Shown here: in pieces, positions 17,701 through 25,961 of the stretch | Layout: the number at the start of each line of letters is the position of its first letter | Position numbering within the stretch: the stretch's first letter is position 1 | DNA from: Bradyrhizobium sp. Tv2a-2 | Lineage (GTDB): Bacteria > Pseudomonadota > Alphaproteobacteria > Rhizobiales > Xanthobacteraceae | Assembly (NCBI RefSeq): GCF_000472425.1 | Contig: NZ_AXAI01000020.1 | Location: 62,117 to 126,116, forward strand | Length of the DNA: 64,000 nucleotides | Direction of reading: 5' to 3' | Program-made: the position numbers and the translations under genes | The notes under the pieces: model-generated | The model's input: the letters and a program-made list of their open reading frames with translations, nothing else | What the model was told of the DNA's origin: nothing | Database searches by the model: none

Positions 17701-18804
17701 CGCCGTCAGCGTGTACATGCCGTCGGCCAATGATTTGGCCTCCGCCGGGCTGAGGTTAACCGACCAGGTGCCGTTGGCGACCGTGGCCGTGGTGCTGTAA
17801 ACGACGTGGTTCGAGTTATCGACGATGATGATCGTAACGATACGTCCGTCCTGCACACCCGTGGTCGTGCCTACGATTTCGACCCCGGTATTGGCGTTGA
17901 AGGAATTGATGATGTCGCTTGTGGAAACGCCAATTTGTCCCGCGATGCTGGTGATCGCCAGTGTCGGCGTATGTCCGATGAAGATGTCGGGAACCGTGAC
18001 GACCGACGACCCTAACGGAACGAGCGCATTTTGCAGCTCGGGCGCATCGTCAGTCTGAATAAAATTGATCGGCTGCAGCAGCAGCTCTGGAGTCAGGAAG
18101 GGATAGGCGCTGGACCCGCTTTGTCCCAGCCCTTTATCCCAGTTGGCGAGCGCGTCCTGTTGGGCGACCTGCAACTCCTCCATGCGAGCCGCAGTATTCC
18201 CGACCGGGCTTATGCTGACCGAGGAGCCGACCCTTCGGATGACGATTGTCTCTCCGGGATCCTCGACCATGATGTGCCGGGGCGTAGCCTCCTTCGTTGT
18301 CAGCTCGAATGAGCCGTGCTCGCGGTCCTTGTATGTGATGTTGTCATCGTCAAGGAGTGTAACGTTGGAGTCCGCGGCCTGAGCTTCCTTCAGCATCGGG
18401 AAGATCAGCGCCAAGAGCGACAGCAGTCCGAACCTACCTGCGTGGACCCGGCCGCGAATACCTCCAGCAGGCGCGTCGATCCCGGGAAAACCAGTCTGTG
18501 CCGCCGGACCAGCAGTGGAAGCGGAAGTTCCTCTTGCCGCCATCAAGGCCGAATGCAGCGCGCCGCGGAGGAGTTCGCCTAGCACTACCCGAGTGCCTTC
18601 GGGAATTTTGAACGCAGTGCCGTCGATGAAGCGAATGCCAATCCGGCCGTCAGCCGCCGTCTCGATCACGTCATCCTGGAGGACAGCATCGCCAACCATC
18701 GCTTGAACGGCAATGCCGCTGCCGCGCGTGACGGTGCCGCAACCGATTGCCGTCTCGATGTTGCCGACGACTTGGGGAGGCTCTGCACCGGGCGCTTCGA
18801 ACAT
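14728..18804 (-). CDS. Large FecR/Ig-like repeat surface protein (N-terminus probably frameshifted)
   Basis: A 1358-residue acidic extracellular-type protein. Residues ~10-75 match a FecR-like segment (V-V-G-N-I-E-T-A-I-G and D-V-I-E-T-A-A-D-G-R-I-G-I-R-F-I-D-G). A hydrophobic stretch, L-L-S-L-L-A-L-I-F-P-M-L, lies near 125-140. About 275-480 holds two tandem Ig-like repeats (each with T-W-S-V-N-V/L-S-P-A-E-A-K and V-D-E-T-P-P-T), followed by two cadherin-like repeats and beta-rich Thr/Ser/Gly modules. The C-terminus repeats G-D-S-F-H-F-x-D with K-G-S-G. Large size, repeats and low Lys resemble type I-secreted adhesins; no secretion genes are adjacent. The annotated ATG lacks a ribosome-binding site, and the true N-terminus is probably upstream in another frame. 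Confidence 0.75.
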   Translation of the reverse strand: MFEAPGAEPPQVVGNIETAIGCGTVTRGSGIAVQAMVGDAVLQDDVIETAADGRIGIRFIDGTAFKIPEGTRVVLGELLRGALHSALMAARGTSASTAGPAAQTGFPGIDAPAGGIRGRVHAGRFGLLSLLALIFPMLKEAQAADSNVTLLDDDNITYKDREHGSFELTTKEATPRHIMVEDPGETIVIRRVGSSVSISPVGNTAARMEELQVAQQDALANWDKGLGQSGSSAYPFLTPELLLQPINFIQTDDAPELQNALVPLGSSVVTVPDIFIGHTPTLAITSIAGQIGVSTSDIINSFNANTGVEIVGTTTGVQDGRIVTIIIVDNSNHVVYSTTATVANGTWSVNLSPAEAKSLADGMYTLTADVSNAAGEPADATRTIRVDETPPTIAIDTIVRHDVVNANAASTGFAIAGTTSDAETGQPVTVRIIDSSGHVVDTFTTTLTNNTWSVNVSPAEAKLLHDGNYTVTADVSDTAGNPAPEATQTITVDETPPTVKWLPQVESGVEGTAIALGVITATANSLPGHSNSVQSLVVSGIPVGAVLTDCTNSFTATSGNTSVDVESWNLSKLKIIPPNDTNFTLTVTATDQDANTASASEQVSVAPEAPCLHPVTAHGNEDTAIALNLGVAAKSLSGANGDVSPNSLDTLVVKDIPVGATLSDGTGLPGHSFTATADHTSYDVASWSLSCLKITPPAGFDGCFTLAITATERDSEGDISAAVTATEVVRVAPVAEPPTASAPTTATTTENAAIDIAGVVVGPRAEDADDRVIVLLTVEHGTLAVCPVAGVTETVNCPGSLTVSGSADDVNAALASLIYKPTSCFTGCDTLHVSVTSQDGSDTYPTQATAATVIKVNPDSEALIVGGPGPTLDWNDQANWNDGVVPTLGIHATIHAPCNYTVIITGTPEAQAKSLTIPHGAASTDVTAGGTLQLAGDLDVSYSGKFENDGTLEETANASFNGPIINNGTIMVDPNVDQHVTGSITGIGQFWIDSGATIEFGPGSKVAPCTTDSQIIHFEQGAGKLIIDDWQKFAGVITGTDIGTHLTSTDLIDLTQLPYVEGGMSVSVSYNSGTNISTMTFSDGISANNVTLHLSGNYTGANWSFTSLNGGAGTELSDPPASSSTVTVDSGAAGETAASAATINFGNPAGTDTSVAFDHSRSFGGQITDLTGDGTAATLAASQTFTTTSASGSGVHGLALSSLAQVMSGDTLGAPGDSFHFNDAVSGIKGSGITDVAEPGHTPASMDRLEGAAGTHGSLAISHGEETSDTLGDSFHFHDEISSFKGSGLLDAARLNQIPASIGNHVDNIATHLPPAISNGPQAIELAPPGQHPDDHLTIVPDHMPSALVAQVLHDLIV

Positions 18805-19024
18805 TGGCTTCGAGCTCGCCTACTGGATAGTTCAGGCTCAGCGTGGTGCCGCAGTGTTCTTGATCTGGCTTGCCCTCGCCACGAACCAAAATATCCGTGT
18901 GCTGGCAGCCTTTAGGCTGGCCCGCCGAAATGTCCTGATCAAAATAACGCGACCGTTCCAGGAAGGGAACACATTCCGCGCGACGTCGACGTGGCAGCAA
19001 TGCTGTCATTTCGCCGCGAGGCAT
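18790..19024 (-). other. Probable displaced N-terminal coding segment of the FecR/Ig protein
   Basis: An ATG at 19024, preceded by GGGAGG, opens an uninterrupted frame that reads ...L-N-Y-P-V-G-E-L-E-A-N-V-R-S-A just before the large gene. Removing one base from the G run at 18790-18792 (C on the coding strand) joins it to the large gene as E-A-N-V-R-S-A-G-A-E-P-P-Q-V-V-G-N. The RBS and smooth join suggest this is the original N-terminus, offset by a single-base indel or a sequencing error. Confidence 0.55.
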
Positions 19025-19117
19025 GACACCTCCCATCACGATTATTTTTACTGTATTTTGCCTACGAGCAGTAGCTCTTTAGTGTAGCGCAGTCAGCCAT
19101 TCGGATTAGGCCGGGGG

Positions 19118-19133
19118 TACTCCATTTGGAGTA
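19118..19133. promoter_or_regulatory. 16-bp palindrome upstream of FecR-TPR gene
   Basis: TACTCC-ATTT-GGAGTA is a perfect inverted repeat in the divergent region between the two FecR-type genes, 110 bp before the FecR-TPR start. It has operator-like symmetry. No cognate regulator can be named. Confidence 0.4.
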
Positions 19134-19242
19134 GCTGGTCTGCGTGGCCGATGTGACATTATATGGGTTGCGGCTTTCAGCCGAGGGCTCAACAAACCCA
19201 ATGGGCTGCACCCGAACACGATCTTCTCAGAAAGGGGGGATC

Positions 19243-20595
19243 ATGTGCACACATGCGATTACCCTATTGGCGGCAAGTGCCGTTTTGGCGCTCGCGAGTG
19301 TCTCGCCTGGTCCAGCTCAAGCGCAAAGCGAGCCTGCGAAGCCGGCTGTCCAGGATCTCGCTTCAGAACCCATTGGCAGAGTTGTAGCCGCTACAGGTTC
19401 GGTCACGATTGAACATGCGAGTGCGGTCGTCGTTCAGGCAAACGTCCCCAGTCAAGCGGGTCAAACGAAGGTTGGCGATCTCGTCTATCTGGGCGACGTG
19501 GTCCAGACCGGAGCCAATGGTCGGGTCGGCATCAACTTTACGGACGGCTCCTCGTTCAATCTTTCGAGCAACGCCCGCATGACTTTGGACGAGTACGTGT
19601 ACGACCCGAAGGGGAAGTCCAATTCGACCATGTTCAATCTGACCAAGGGAGCATTCACCTTTGTCGCCGGCAATATCGCGCACAGCGGCGATATGAAGGT
19701 CGACACCCCTGTTGCGACCATGGGCATTCGAGGGACGACGCCACATGTCGAAATTTCGGATGATGGGACAACCAAATTTGATACTCTCATCGAAGAGGGC
19801 AAGAACAAGCTTAAACCCCAGCTTTCGAAACTGACGGATCGATATTTCCAGGACGTCGAGTTGTGCAACGGCCTGAATCGCGCGTCGGTTGACGCTCGTA
19901 TTGGTGGTTGCACGTCGCTCATCGATGCACGTCAAGGCACGGCGACGAGCTTGGCTATCGCCTATAACAACCGTGGCAATGCCTACACTGCAAAGAGCGA
20001 CTACGACCACGCCATCCAGGATTTCGATCAATCGATCAAACTCAATTCAGCTTACGTCAAGCCCTTGAATAACCGGGGCGTGGCTTACTTGAGGAAGGGC
20101 CAATATGACCTCGCGATCCAAGCATTCGACGAGGCGATCGTGCTCAATCCGAACTACGGCGAAGCCTTCGCAAACCGTGCCGGAGCCCACCTGAAAAAGA
20201 ATGAATACGATCGCGCAGCCCACGACTATGACGCTGCAATCGGACTTGATCCCAATTTGAAAGCCGTATGGAGCGGACGATGTTGGACCCGAGCCATCCT
20301 CGGAGCGTTGCAGAACGCACTGGAGGATTGCAATCGGGCGCTTCAGGGGACGACCGACGCTGCGACGTATGACTCGCGTGGGCTGATCTATCTGAAGATG
20401 GGCCAACCTGCAGCGGCCATCGACGATTATAGCTCTGCGTTGCGATCCGACCCGAAGCTGGCAAGCGCGCTCTATGGACGCGGGCTCGCCAAGCTGAAGA
20501 TGGGCGACAGGGCTGGCGGCGATGCCGATATTTCAGCGGCGAAGACAAACCAGGCGAACATAGGTGACGACTTCGCGCGCTATGGCGTGCGATAG
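19243..20595 (+). CDS. Secreted FecR-domain protein with TPR repeats
   Basis: A 450-residue protein starting at an ATG after AAAGGGGGG. Residues ~1-28 are a signal peptide (ITLLAASAVLALASV...PAQAQS). Residues ~40-185 are a FecR domain (P-I-G-R-V-V-A-A-T-G-S-V-T, Q-T-G-A-N-G-R-V-G-I-N-F-T-D-G-S, P-V-A-T-M-G-I-R-G-T-T-P). Residues ~230-440 carry about six TPR units (A-Y-N-N-R-G-N-A-Y and A-I-Q-D-F-D-Q-S-I-K-L-N patterns). FecR domains in this context are periplasmic sensing or ligand-binding modules; no sigma factor is adjacent. It is divergent from the large FecR/Ig protein, suggesting a related surface function. Confidence 0.85.
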   Translation: MCTHAITLLAASAVLALASVSPGPAQAQSEPAKPAVQDLASEPIGRVVAATGSVTIEHASAVVVQANVPSQAGQTKVGDLVYLGDVVQTGANGRVGINFTDGSSFNLSSNARMTLDEYVYDPKGKSNSTMFNLTKGAFTFVAGNIAHSGDMKVDTPVATMGIRGTTPHVEISDDGTTKFDTLIEEGKNKLKPQLSKLTDRYFQDVELCNGLNRASVDARIGGCTSLIDARQGTATSLAIAYNNRGNAYTAKSDYDHAIQDFDQSIKLNSAYVKPLNNRGVAYLRKGQYDLAIQAFDEAIVLNPNYGEAFANRAGAHLKKNEYDRAAHDYDAAIGLDPNLKAVWSGRCWTRAILGALQNALEDCNRALQGTTDAATYDSRGLIYLKMGQPAAAIDDYSSALRSDPKLASALYGRGLAKLKMGDRAGGDADISAAKTNQANIGDDFARYGVR

Positions 20596-20656
20596 AAACC
20601 AAGGACCCCAGCCGCAGCAGGAGGCGCCTGATCCACTGCCGTCTGTCTGAACTTGT

Positions 20657-20959
20657 CTAACAACGGACAATCATGACGGAAGACGGAAGATGGAAGGGGA
20701 TGGGGATCTTGGTGTCCCGCATGGGACGCCGTAACGTTTCCGACGGAGGCGCCCCGGACAGCGTGCGGTAGGCGACGGCAAAGCGTCCAAGCTCCCAGAA
20801 GCCGCGATCGGTGACGATGCGCGTCACGGTCGCCGAAGAAGCGTCAGCCCGCAAAAGCGCGCGACGAACGAGGTGCAATCTCCGCAAGTTGAGATAGCGG
20901 ATCGGGCCCATTCCAAGATGCTCCTCGCTTCCAGACAGGGAGTTCGCGGGGCAATCCAT
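20657..20959 (-). pseudogene. AraC-family regulator remnant (C-terminal fragment)
   Basis: The 100-codon frame matches only the end of an AraC DNA-binding domain: L-G-M-G-P-I-R-Y-L-N-L-R-R-L-H-L-V-R-R-A-L and then T-V-T-R-I-V-T-D-R-G-F-W-E-L-G-R-F-A-V-A-Y-R. The first helix-turn-helix is absent or shortened (S-L-S-G-S-E-E-H-L-G-M) and no sensor domain is found upstream in any frame. At least two thirds of a normal ~300-residue regulator is missing. It is most likely a decayed neighbour-regulator of the sulfatase genes, though that link is inferred. Confidence 0.7.
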
Positions 20960-21173
20960 TGCAGGGACATCGTCAGCAATGTTTCCGGAGCCGCAAGCGG
21001 CATTGCGGTCCGAATTTGGCCGCTAAAACTCATGGTTGTAACTTAACTCCCTCATGCGTCAGATCGATGTACGCATTTCGACATGATGGCGCAGATTGCC
21101 CCGCTGAATGGTCATGGTTGCTGGCCACCGCGACGATATGCTTCGGTCAATAAGCAAAAATGAGGAGAGCGTC

Positions 21174-23660
21174 ATGAAGATCAGCACGTTGGTGATCTCT
21201 TCAGCGTCGGTTCTTGTGCTCCTCTGCATTCCGGCTGGCGCACAACAGACCACCGGCACACCAGGTTCGCCCAGCGCGACTACTACGATCGACGGAAAAT
21301 ATCTCCCGCCGCAACCACCGAAGTTCGGTGGCGAGATTAATCTGGAGGCGTCAAAATCCAAACCCTATTGGCCCGCGCAGGTGGTGCCGCCCAAGGGAGC
21401 GCCCAACATCCTTCTGATCATGACCGATGATCAGGGCTATGGGGTATCAGGCACGTTCGGTGGCGTCATACCGACCCCAGCGATGGATCGCATCGCAAAG
21501 GCGGGACTGCGTTACACGCAATTCCATTCCACCGCGCTCTGCTCGCCGACGCGGGCAGCGCTGATCACGGGCCGCAACCACCACTCGGTGGGCTTCGGGG
21601 TGATCACCGAAATGTCCACTGGATACCCGGGATACGACTCCGTCATCGGGCCAGAGAGTGCCACCATCGGCACGATCCTGAAGCAGAACGGCTATGCCAC
21701 CTCATGGTTCGGTAAGAATCACAATACTCCCAGCTATCAACTAAGCTTGGCAGGACCTTTTGACCAATGGCCGAGCGGGATGGGCTTCGACCACTTCTAC
21801 GGGTTCATGGGTGGCGAGACCGACCAGTGGACACCCTTTCTCTTCCGCGATCAGACACAGGTCTTTCCGTGGGTTGGACACCCTGGCTACAACCTCACCA
21901 CCGACATGGCGGACGAGGCCATCAAATACATGAAGGGGCTGAATGACGCCGCGCCTGACAAGCCGTTCTTCCTTTATTACGTGCCCGGCGGCTCGCACGC
22001 CCCACACCAGCCCACACCAGAGTGGATCAAGAAAATCAGCGACATGCACTTGTTCGATCAGGGCTGGGAAAAGCTGCGCGAGACGATCTTCTCCAACCAG
22101 AAACGGCTCGGTGTCGTCCCGGCGAATGCTCAGCTTACGCCCTGGCCCGATGGACAGGCGGAATACGGCGGAGCCAAGCTCCAGAAATGGGACACGCTCA
22201 CTACCGATGAAAAAAGACTCTTTATACGTCAGGCGGACGTCTTTGCGGCCTACACGGCTTACACCGACCATGAAATTGGCCGTGTGATCCAGGCCGTCGA
22301 GGACATGGGCAAGCTCGACAACACGATGATCATTTACATCAGCGGCGACAACGGCACCAGCGCCGAAGGCTCGATCCTCGGCACTCCAAACGAGATGGCC
22401 GCGATTCAAGGCGTCGATATTCCGGTTGCGGAGCAGTTGAAGTTCTATGACGTGTGGGGTTCGGATCAGACTGCGCCACATATGGCGGTGGGCTGGACCT
22501 GGGCGTTCGATACGCCGTTCAAGTGGACCAAGCAGGTGGCGTCGCACTTCGGCGGCACTCGACAAGGCATGGCCATCTCATGGCCGGGCCACATCAAGGA
22601 TACCGGTGGCATCCGCACTCAGTTCCACCACATCATTGACATCGTGCCAACCATCCTCGAGGCCACGGGCATCCAGGCCCCGGTGATGGTCGACGGCGTT
22701 GCCCAGAAGCCTATCGAAGGCGTGAGCATGGCTTACACCTTTGAGAATGCCAACGTGAATGCCCCGTCCACGCGCAGCACGCAGTATTTCGAAATGGTCG
22801 GCAACCGAGCCATTTACCATGACGGCTGGCTCGCTGCTACCACGCCGCCCCTGCCGCCCTGGGATTTGGGCCTCGGCAAGTTTCCCGATGTGGTCAACGG
22901 CTACACCTGGGAGCTTTACAACCTCGCCGAGGATTATTCGGAGAACAACGATGTCGCCGCCAAGATGCCAGACAAGCTGCGCGACATGAAGGAGCTTTTT
23001 CTGGTCGAGGCGACGAAGTACGACGTGTTCCCGTTGGACAACAGCTTCAGCGCTCGTTCAGTCACGCCGCGACCGAGCGCGACCGCCGGCCGGACTGTCT
23101 TCACCTACTCGGGTGAATCGTCCGGTCTCCCCTACAGCAGCGCCCCGGATATCGCCGGCAAGTCTTACTCGATCACGGCCGAGGTGGATATCCCGCCTGG
23201 TGGTGCAGAGGGCATGATCAACACGCTCGGTGGCCGTGGCGGTGGCCATGGTCTCTATATGCTCAAAGGCAAGCCAGTCTTTGTCTATAACTTCTTTGAC
23301 GTGGAACGATTCCGTTGGGAAGGCCCGAATGCACTGGCACCCGGCAAGCACACAATCGTCTTTGACTTCAAATACGACGGCCCCGGTTTTGGCAAGGGCG
23401 GCACAGGCGTGCTGTCGGTGGACGGTAATGTAGTTGCCACCAAGACGATCCCGCACACCATCCCGTTCGTCGAAACCATCTATGAGACCTTCGATGTTGG
23501 AGTGGACACCCGCACGGGTGTGGACGATCACGACTACCAGCCACCGTTCCGTTTCACCGGCAAGATCGACAAGCTAACGGTCAAACTGTTCCCCCTGGGT
23601 GCTGCGGAGGAAAAGCTGCTGCAGCAAAAGGCCCAGGAAACCAGGAACAAGGCGCAATAA
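21174..23660 (+). CDS. Arylsulfatase, secreted, Cys-type formylglycine enzyme
   Basis: An 828-residue periplasmic sulfatase that hydrolyses sulfate esters. Residues ~1-23 are a signal peptide (LVISSASVLVLLCIPAGAQ). The sulfatase fold begins at A-P-N-I-L-L-I-M-T-D-D-Q-G-Y-G (metal Asp pair). The active-site motif is L-C-S-P-T-R-A-A-L-I-T-G-R with Cys123, to be converted to formylglycine; the second signature is G-Y-A-T-S-W-F-G-K-N-H. The last ~170 residues are a beta-rich domain typical of long arylsulfatases. It starts after GAGGAGAG. No formylglycine-generating enzyme is in the window. It could supply sulfur from organosulfates. Confidence 0.9.
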   Translation: MKISTLVISSASVLVLLCIPAGAQQTTGTPGSPSATTTIDGKYLPPQPPKFGGEINLEASKSKPYWPAQVVPPKGAPNILLIMTDDQGYGVSGTFGGVIPTPAMDRIAKAGLRYTQFHSTALCSPTRAALITGRNHHSVGFGVITEMSTGYPGYDSVIGPESATIGTILKQNGYATSWFGKNHNTPSYQLSLAGPFDQWPSGMGFDHFYGFMGGETDQWTPFLFRDQTQVFPWVGHPGYNLTTDMADEAIKYMKGLNDAAPDKPFFLYYVPGGSHAPHQPTPEWIKKISDMHLFDQGWEKLRETIFSNQKRLGVVPANAQLTPWPDGQAEYGGAKLQKWDTLTTDEKRLFIRQADVFAAYTAYTDHEIGRVIQAVEDMGKLDNTMIIYISGDNGTSAEGSILGTPNEMAAIQGVDIPVAEQLKFYDVWGSDQTAPHMAVGWTWAFDTPFKWTKQVASHFGGTRQGMAISWPGHIKDTGGIRTQFHHIIDIVPTILEATGIQAPVMVDGVAQKPIEGVSMAYTFENANVNAPSTRSTQYFEMVGNRAIYHDGWLAATTPPLPPWDLGLGKFPDVVNGYTWELYNLAEDYSENNDVAAKMPDKLRDMKELFLVEATKYDVFPLDNSFSARSVTPRPSATAGRTVFTYSGESSGLPYSSAPDIAGKSYSITAEVDIPPGGAEGMINTLGGRGGGHGLYMLKGKPVFVYNFFDVERFRWEGPNALAPGKHTIVFDFKYDGPGFGKGGTGVLSVDGNVVATKTIPHTIPFVETIYETFDVGVDTRTGVDDHDYQPPFRFTGKIDKLTVKLFPLGAAEEKLLQQKAQETRNKAQ

Positions 23661-23841
23661 ATCGTTTGGTGCTGCAGGCTCGTACCTATTCGAGCCCGGA
23701 GGCTCCGTGCACACCTTCATTTGTCCGGCATCGGCGGAGGCGCTGCGGGGTTAATGGCCGAAGAACCGTGAGAAAGCGGGCCGGACCATGAGTGTGAATG
23801 GGAGTTGTCAGAAGCGATAATGCAGTAGGGAGGAACCGGGC

Positions 23842-25928
23842 ATGAAAATTGCAAGTGCATTGCGGTGCAGCCTGCTGGCAGGCGTCGCCGCTATAGCGAT
23901 GATGACTACACCAGTCATCGCACAGAATATCCGCGGAAGCGCTACTGGCCCGACTACGGCTAGAGGCTATGACCATCCGGACCAATTTCTTCACCTGACT
24001 TTCTTCACCTGACGCCCGTGAAGCCGGCCGACAACATGTATCCGGTCATCGCTCATCCGGAACAGGAGCAACAGGCGCGCGCTAAGCTCGCTGACCTGGA
24101 AAAAAAGACCGGTAAGAAGCCAAATTTTATTTTCTTCCTGCTGGATGACGTGGGCTGGATGGATCCCGGTTTCAACGGTGGAGGCATCGCGGTCGGCAAC
24201 GAAACGCCGACGATGGACAAGCTGGCCAATGAAGGGCTCAACCTGACCTCGGCGTACTCGACGCCTTCGTGCTCGCCTTCGCGCGCTACCATTCTGACCG
24301 GCCAGAACCCACTGCATCACGGCATCCTTCGGCCGCCCATGTACGGTGAAGCGGGCGGTCTCGACGGCGCAATCACGCTCCCGAGCATCCTCAAAAAGCT
24401 CGGATATGTGACGCGCGGGGCAGGCAAATGGCACGTCGGCGAGAACCGTGGCTCCCTGCCTCAGAACGTCGGGTTCGACGACTACCTTGGCTTTCTCGGC
24501 GTGTCCGACGAGTACACGGAATGGCGCGACGAGTATTTCAATCCTGAGGTAGCGCTGAGCCCATCCCGCTTCCGGATGATGGAAGAAGCCCCGTTCAACC
24601 ACAATGAGGTCCATTGTAACCCGAGCAACACCGAACAATGCGAAACTGTCAAGCTCATCGACCTCGCCTCTATCAAAGACCTCGACAAGCACTGGATGGA
24701 CTACAGTGTAGACTTCATCAAGCAGATGAAGGACAGCAAGCAGCCCTTCTTCCTCTACCATGCCACACGCGGCTGCCATTTCGATAACTATCCGTCGGAT
24801 GAGTGGGCGGGAAAGTCGCGAGCGCGCACCGTGTTCAGCGACTGCATGGTGCATATGGACTATGTGCTCTCCCAGCTCGTCAAGGCGCTTGAAGATACCG
24901 GTCAGCTTGAGAATACGCTGATCATCCTTAGTTCGGACAATGGCCCGGAATGCGAAATCCCGCCGCATGGCCGCACTTTGTTCCGCGGCTGCAAAGGCTC
25001 GTCATGGGAAGGCGGCGTGCGCGTGCCGACCTTTGCCTACTGGAAGGGCATGATTGGGCCGCGCCGATCGGAGGGTCTGTTCGATCAGGCGGATATTTTG
25101 CCGACCCTTGTCTCATTGGCCGGTAGGCCCGGAGCGCGGCTTGAAGAGTTCTTCCCGAAAACGACATACATCGACGGCGTCGACCAGTCCGGCATGCTGC
25201 TCGCCGATGATGGCGAGTCGGCCCGCCGCGAACGCATCTACACGCTCAATCAGTACTTCGCGATGATCCGCATCGACGAGTTCAAATACATTTGGACGGC
25301 TGAAATCGAGAATGGCTTCTTCCAAAAGGGCGACTGGGGCGGGTTCAGCGGTCCGATCGTCGTCGACACCGGAGGCGGGGCCGCGGTGAACCTCTACACC
25401 AATCCAAGGGAAGACGCGCCGGCAGGGATACGACACATTCCGATGGCCGTGCCATTGGCAGGTGCGGCAGGGTGGTACATGAAAGAGCTTGTCAAGTATC
25501 CACCACAGTTCAAGATCGGAGTGCTCAATAACAATCCACCGATCTACGACCTGCTTCCGAAGGTAAAGGGAGCGATTGAGAAGATGCAGGAGGAGCGGGA
25601 AGAGAAATACCGCGAAATCAGTAGTATCGATAACCCCGCGAGGCCAGCACAAGAGCGCGGAGAAGCCGTAAAGCCATTGCGCAGGGAAGGTCGGAGTGCT
25701 CTCCGCCTCCACCTGTGGTCTTCGCGCTCGCTGCGGGACCCGTTCATGCGAGGGCCCAACTGTGCCGGCGGGCACCCGGTCTATCCTGCGCCCTCACGAT
25801 TGAAGAGGATCAAGGTATCAGGCATAGCCCGCGCGAAATGCGCCGCGAGAACACTGCTCTACGTTCTCTCGCTACGCATGCGCCCCGCGCAAGCGGGGCA
25901 TCCAGTATTCCAGAGGCTTCTCAGCTAG
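23842..25928 (+). pseudogene. Second secreted arylsulfatase, disrupted by a 14-bp tandem duplication
   Basis: An ATG at 23842, six to eight bases after GGGAGGA, opens a signal peptide (SLLAGVAAIAMMTTPVIAQ) but stops after 56 codons at 24010. The sulfatase body continues in another frame from about 24018: F-I-F-F-L-L-D-D-V-G-W-M-D, the Cys-type motif S-C-S-P-S-R-A-T-I-L-T-G-Q with the Cys codon at 24270, and G-A-G-K-W-H-V-G. Between them TTTCTTCACCTGAC occurs twice in tandem (23986-23999, 24000-24013). Deleting one copy restores a single frame (DQFLHLTPVKPADNM). Without it, reinitiation at GTG 24018 would give a protein lacking its signal. The last ~60 residues run into a palindromic repeat and look non-native. 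Confidence 0.85.
23986..24013 (+). repeat. Perfect 14-bp tandem duplication causing a frameshift
   Basis: Two adjacent identical copies of TTTCTTCACCTGAC. Fourteen bases is not a multiple of three, so the duplication shifts the reading frame and exposes a TGA in the second copy. It is consistent with replication slippage. Confidence 0.95.
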
Positions 25929-25955
25929 CGATCAGGCGTCTCTGGATACTGGATC
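25886..25955. repeat. REP-like palindromic element
   Basis: ATCCAGTATTCCAGAG near 25899 pairs with CTCTGGATACTGGAT near 25940 with a single bulge, preceded by GCGCCCCGCGCAAGCGGGGC, itself palindromic. Located between convergent genes, it resembles the interspersed palindromes of Bradyrhizobium intergenic DNA and may help terminate transcription. The sulfatase frame reads through its left arm. Confidence 0.5.
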
Positions 25956-25961
25956 GCCCTG

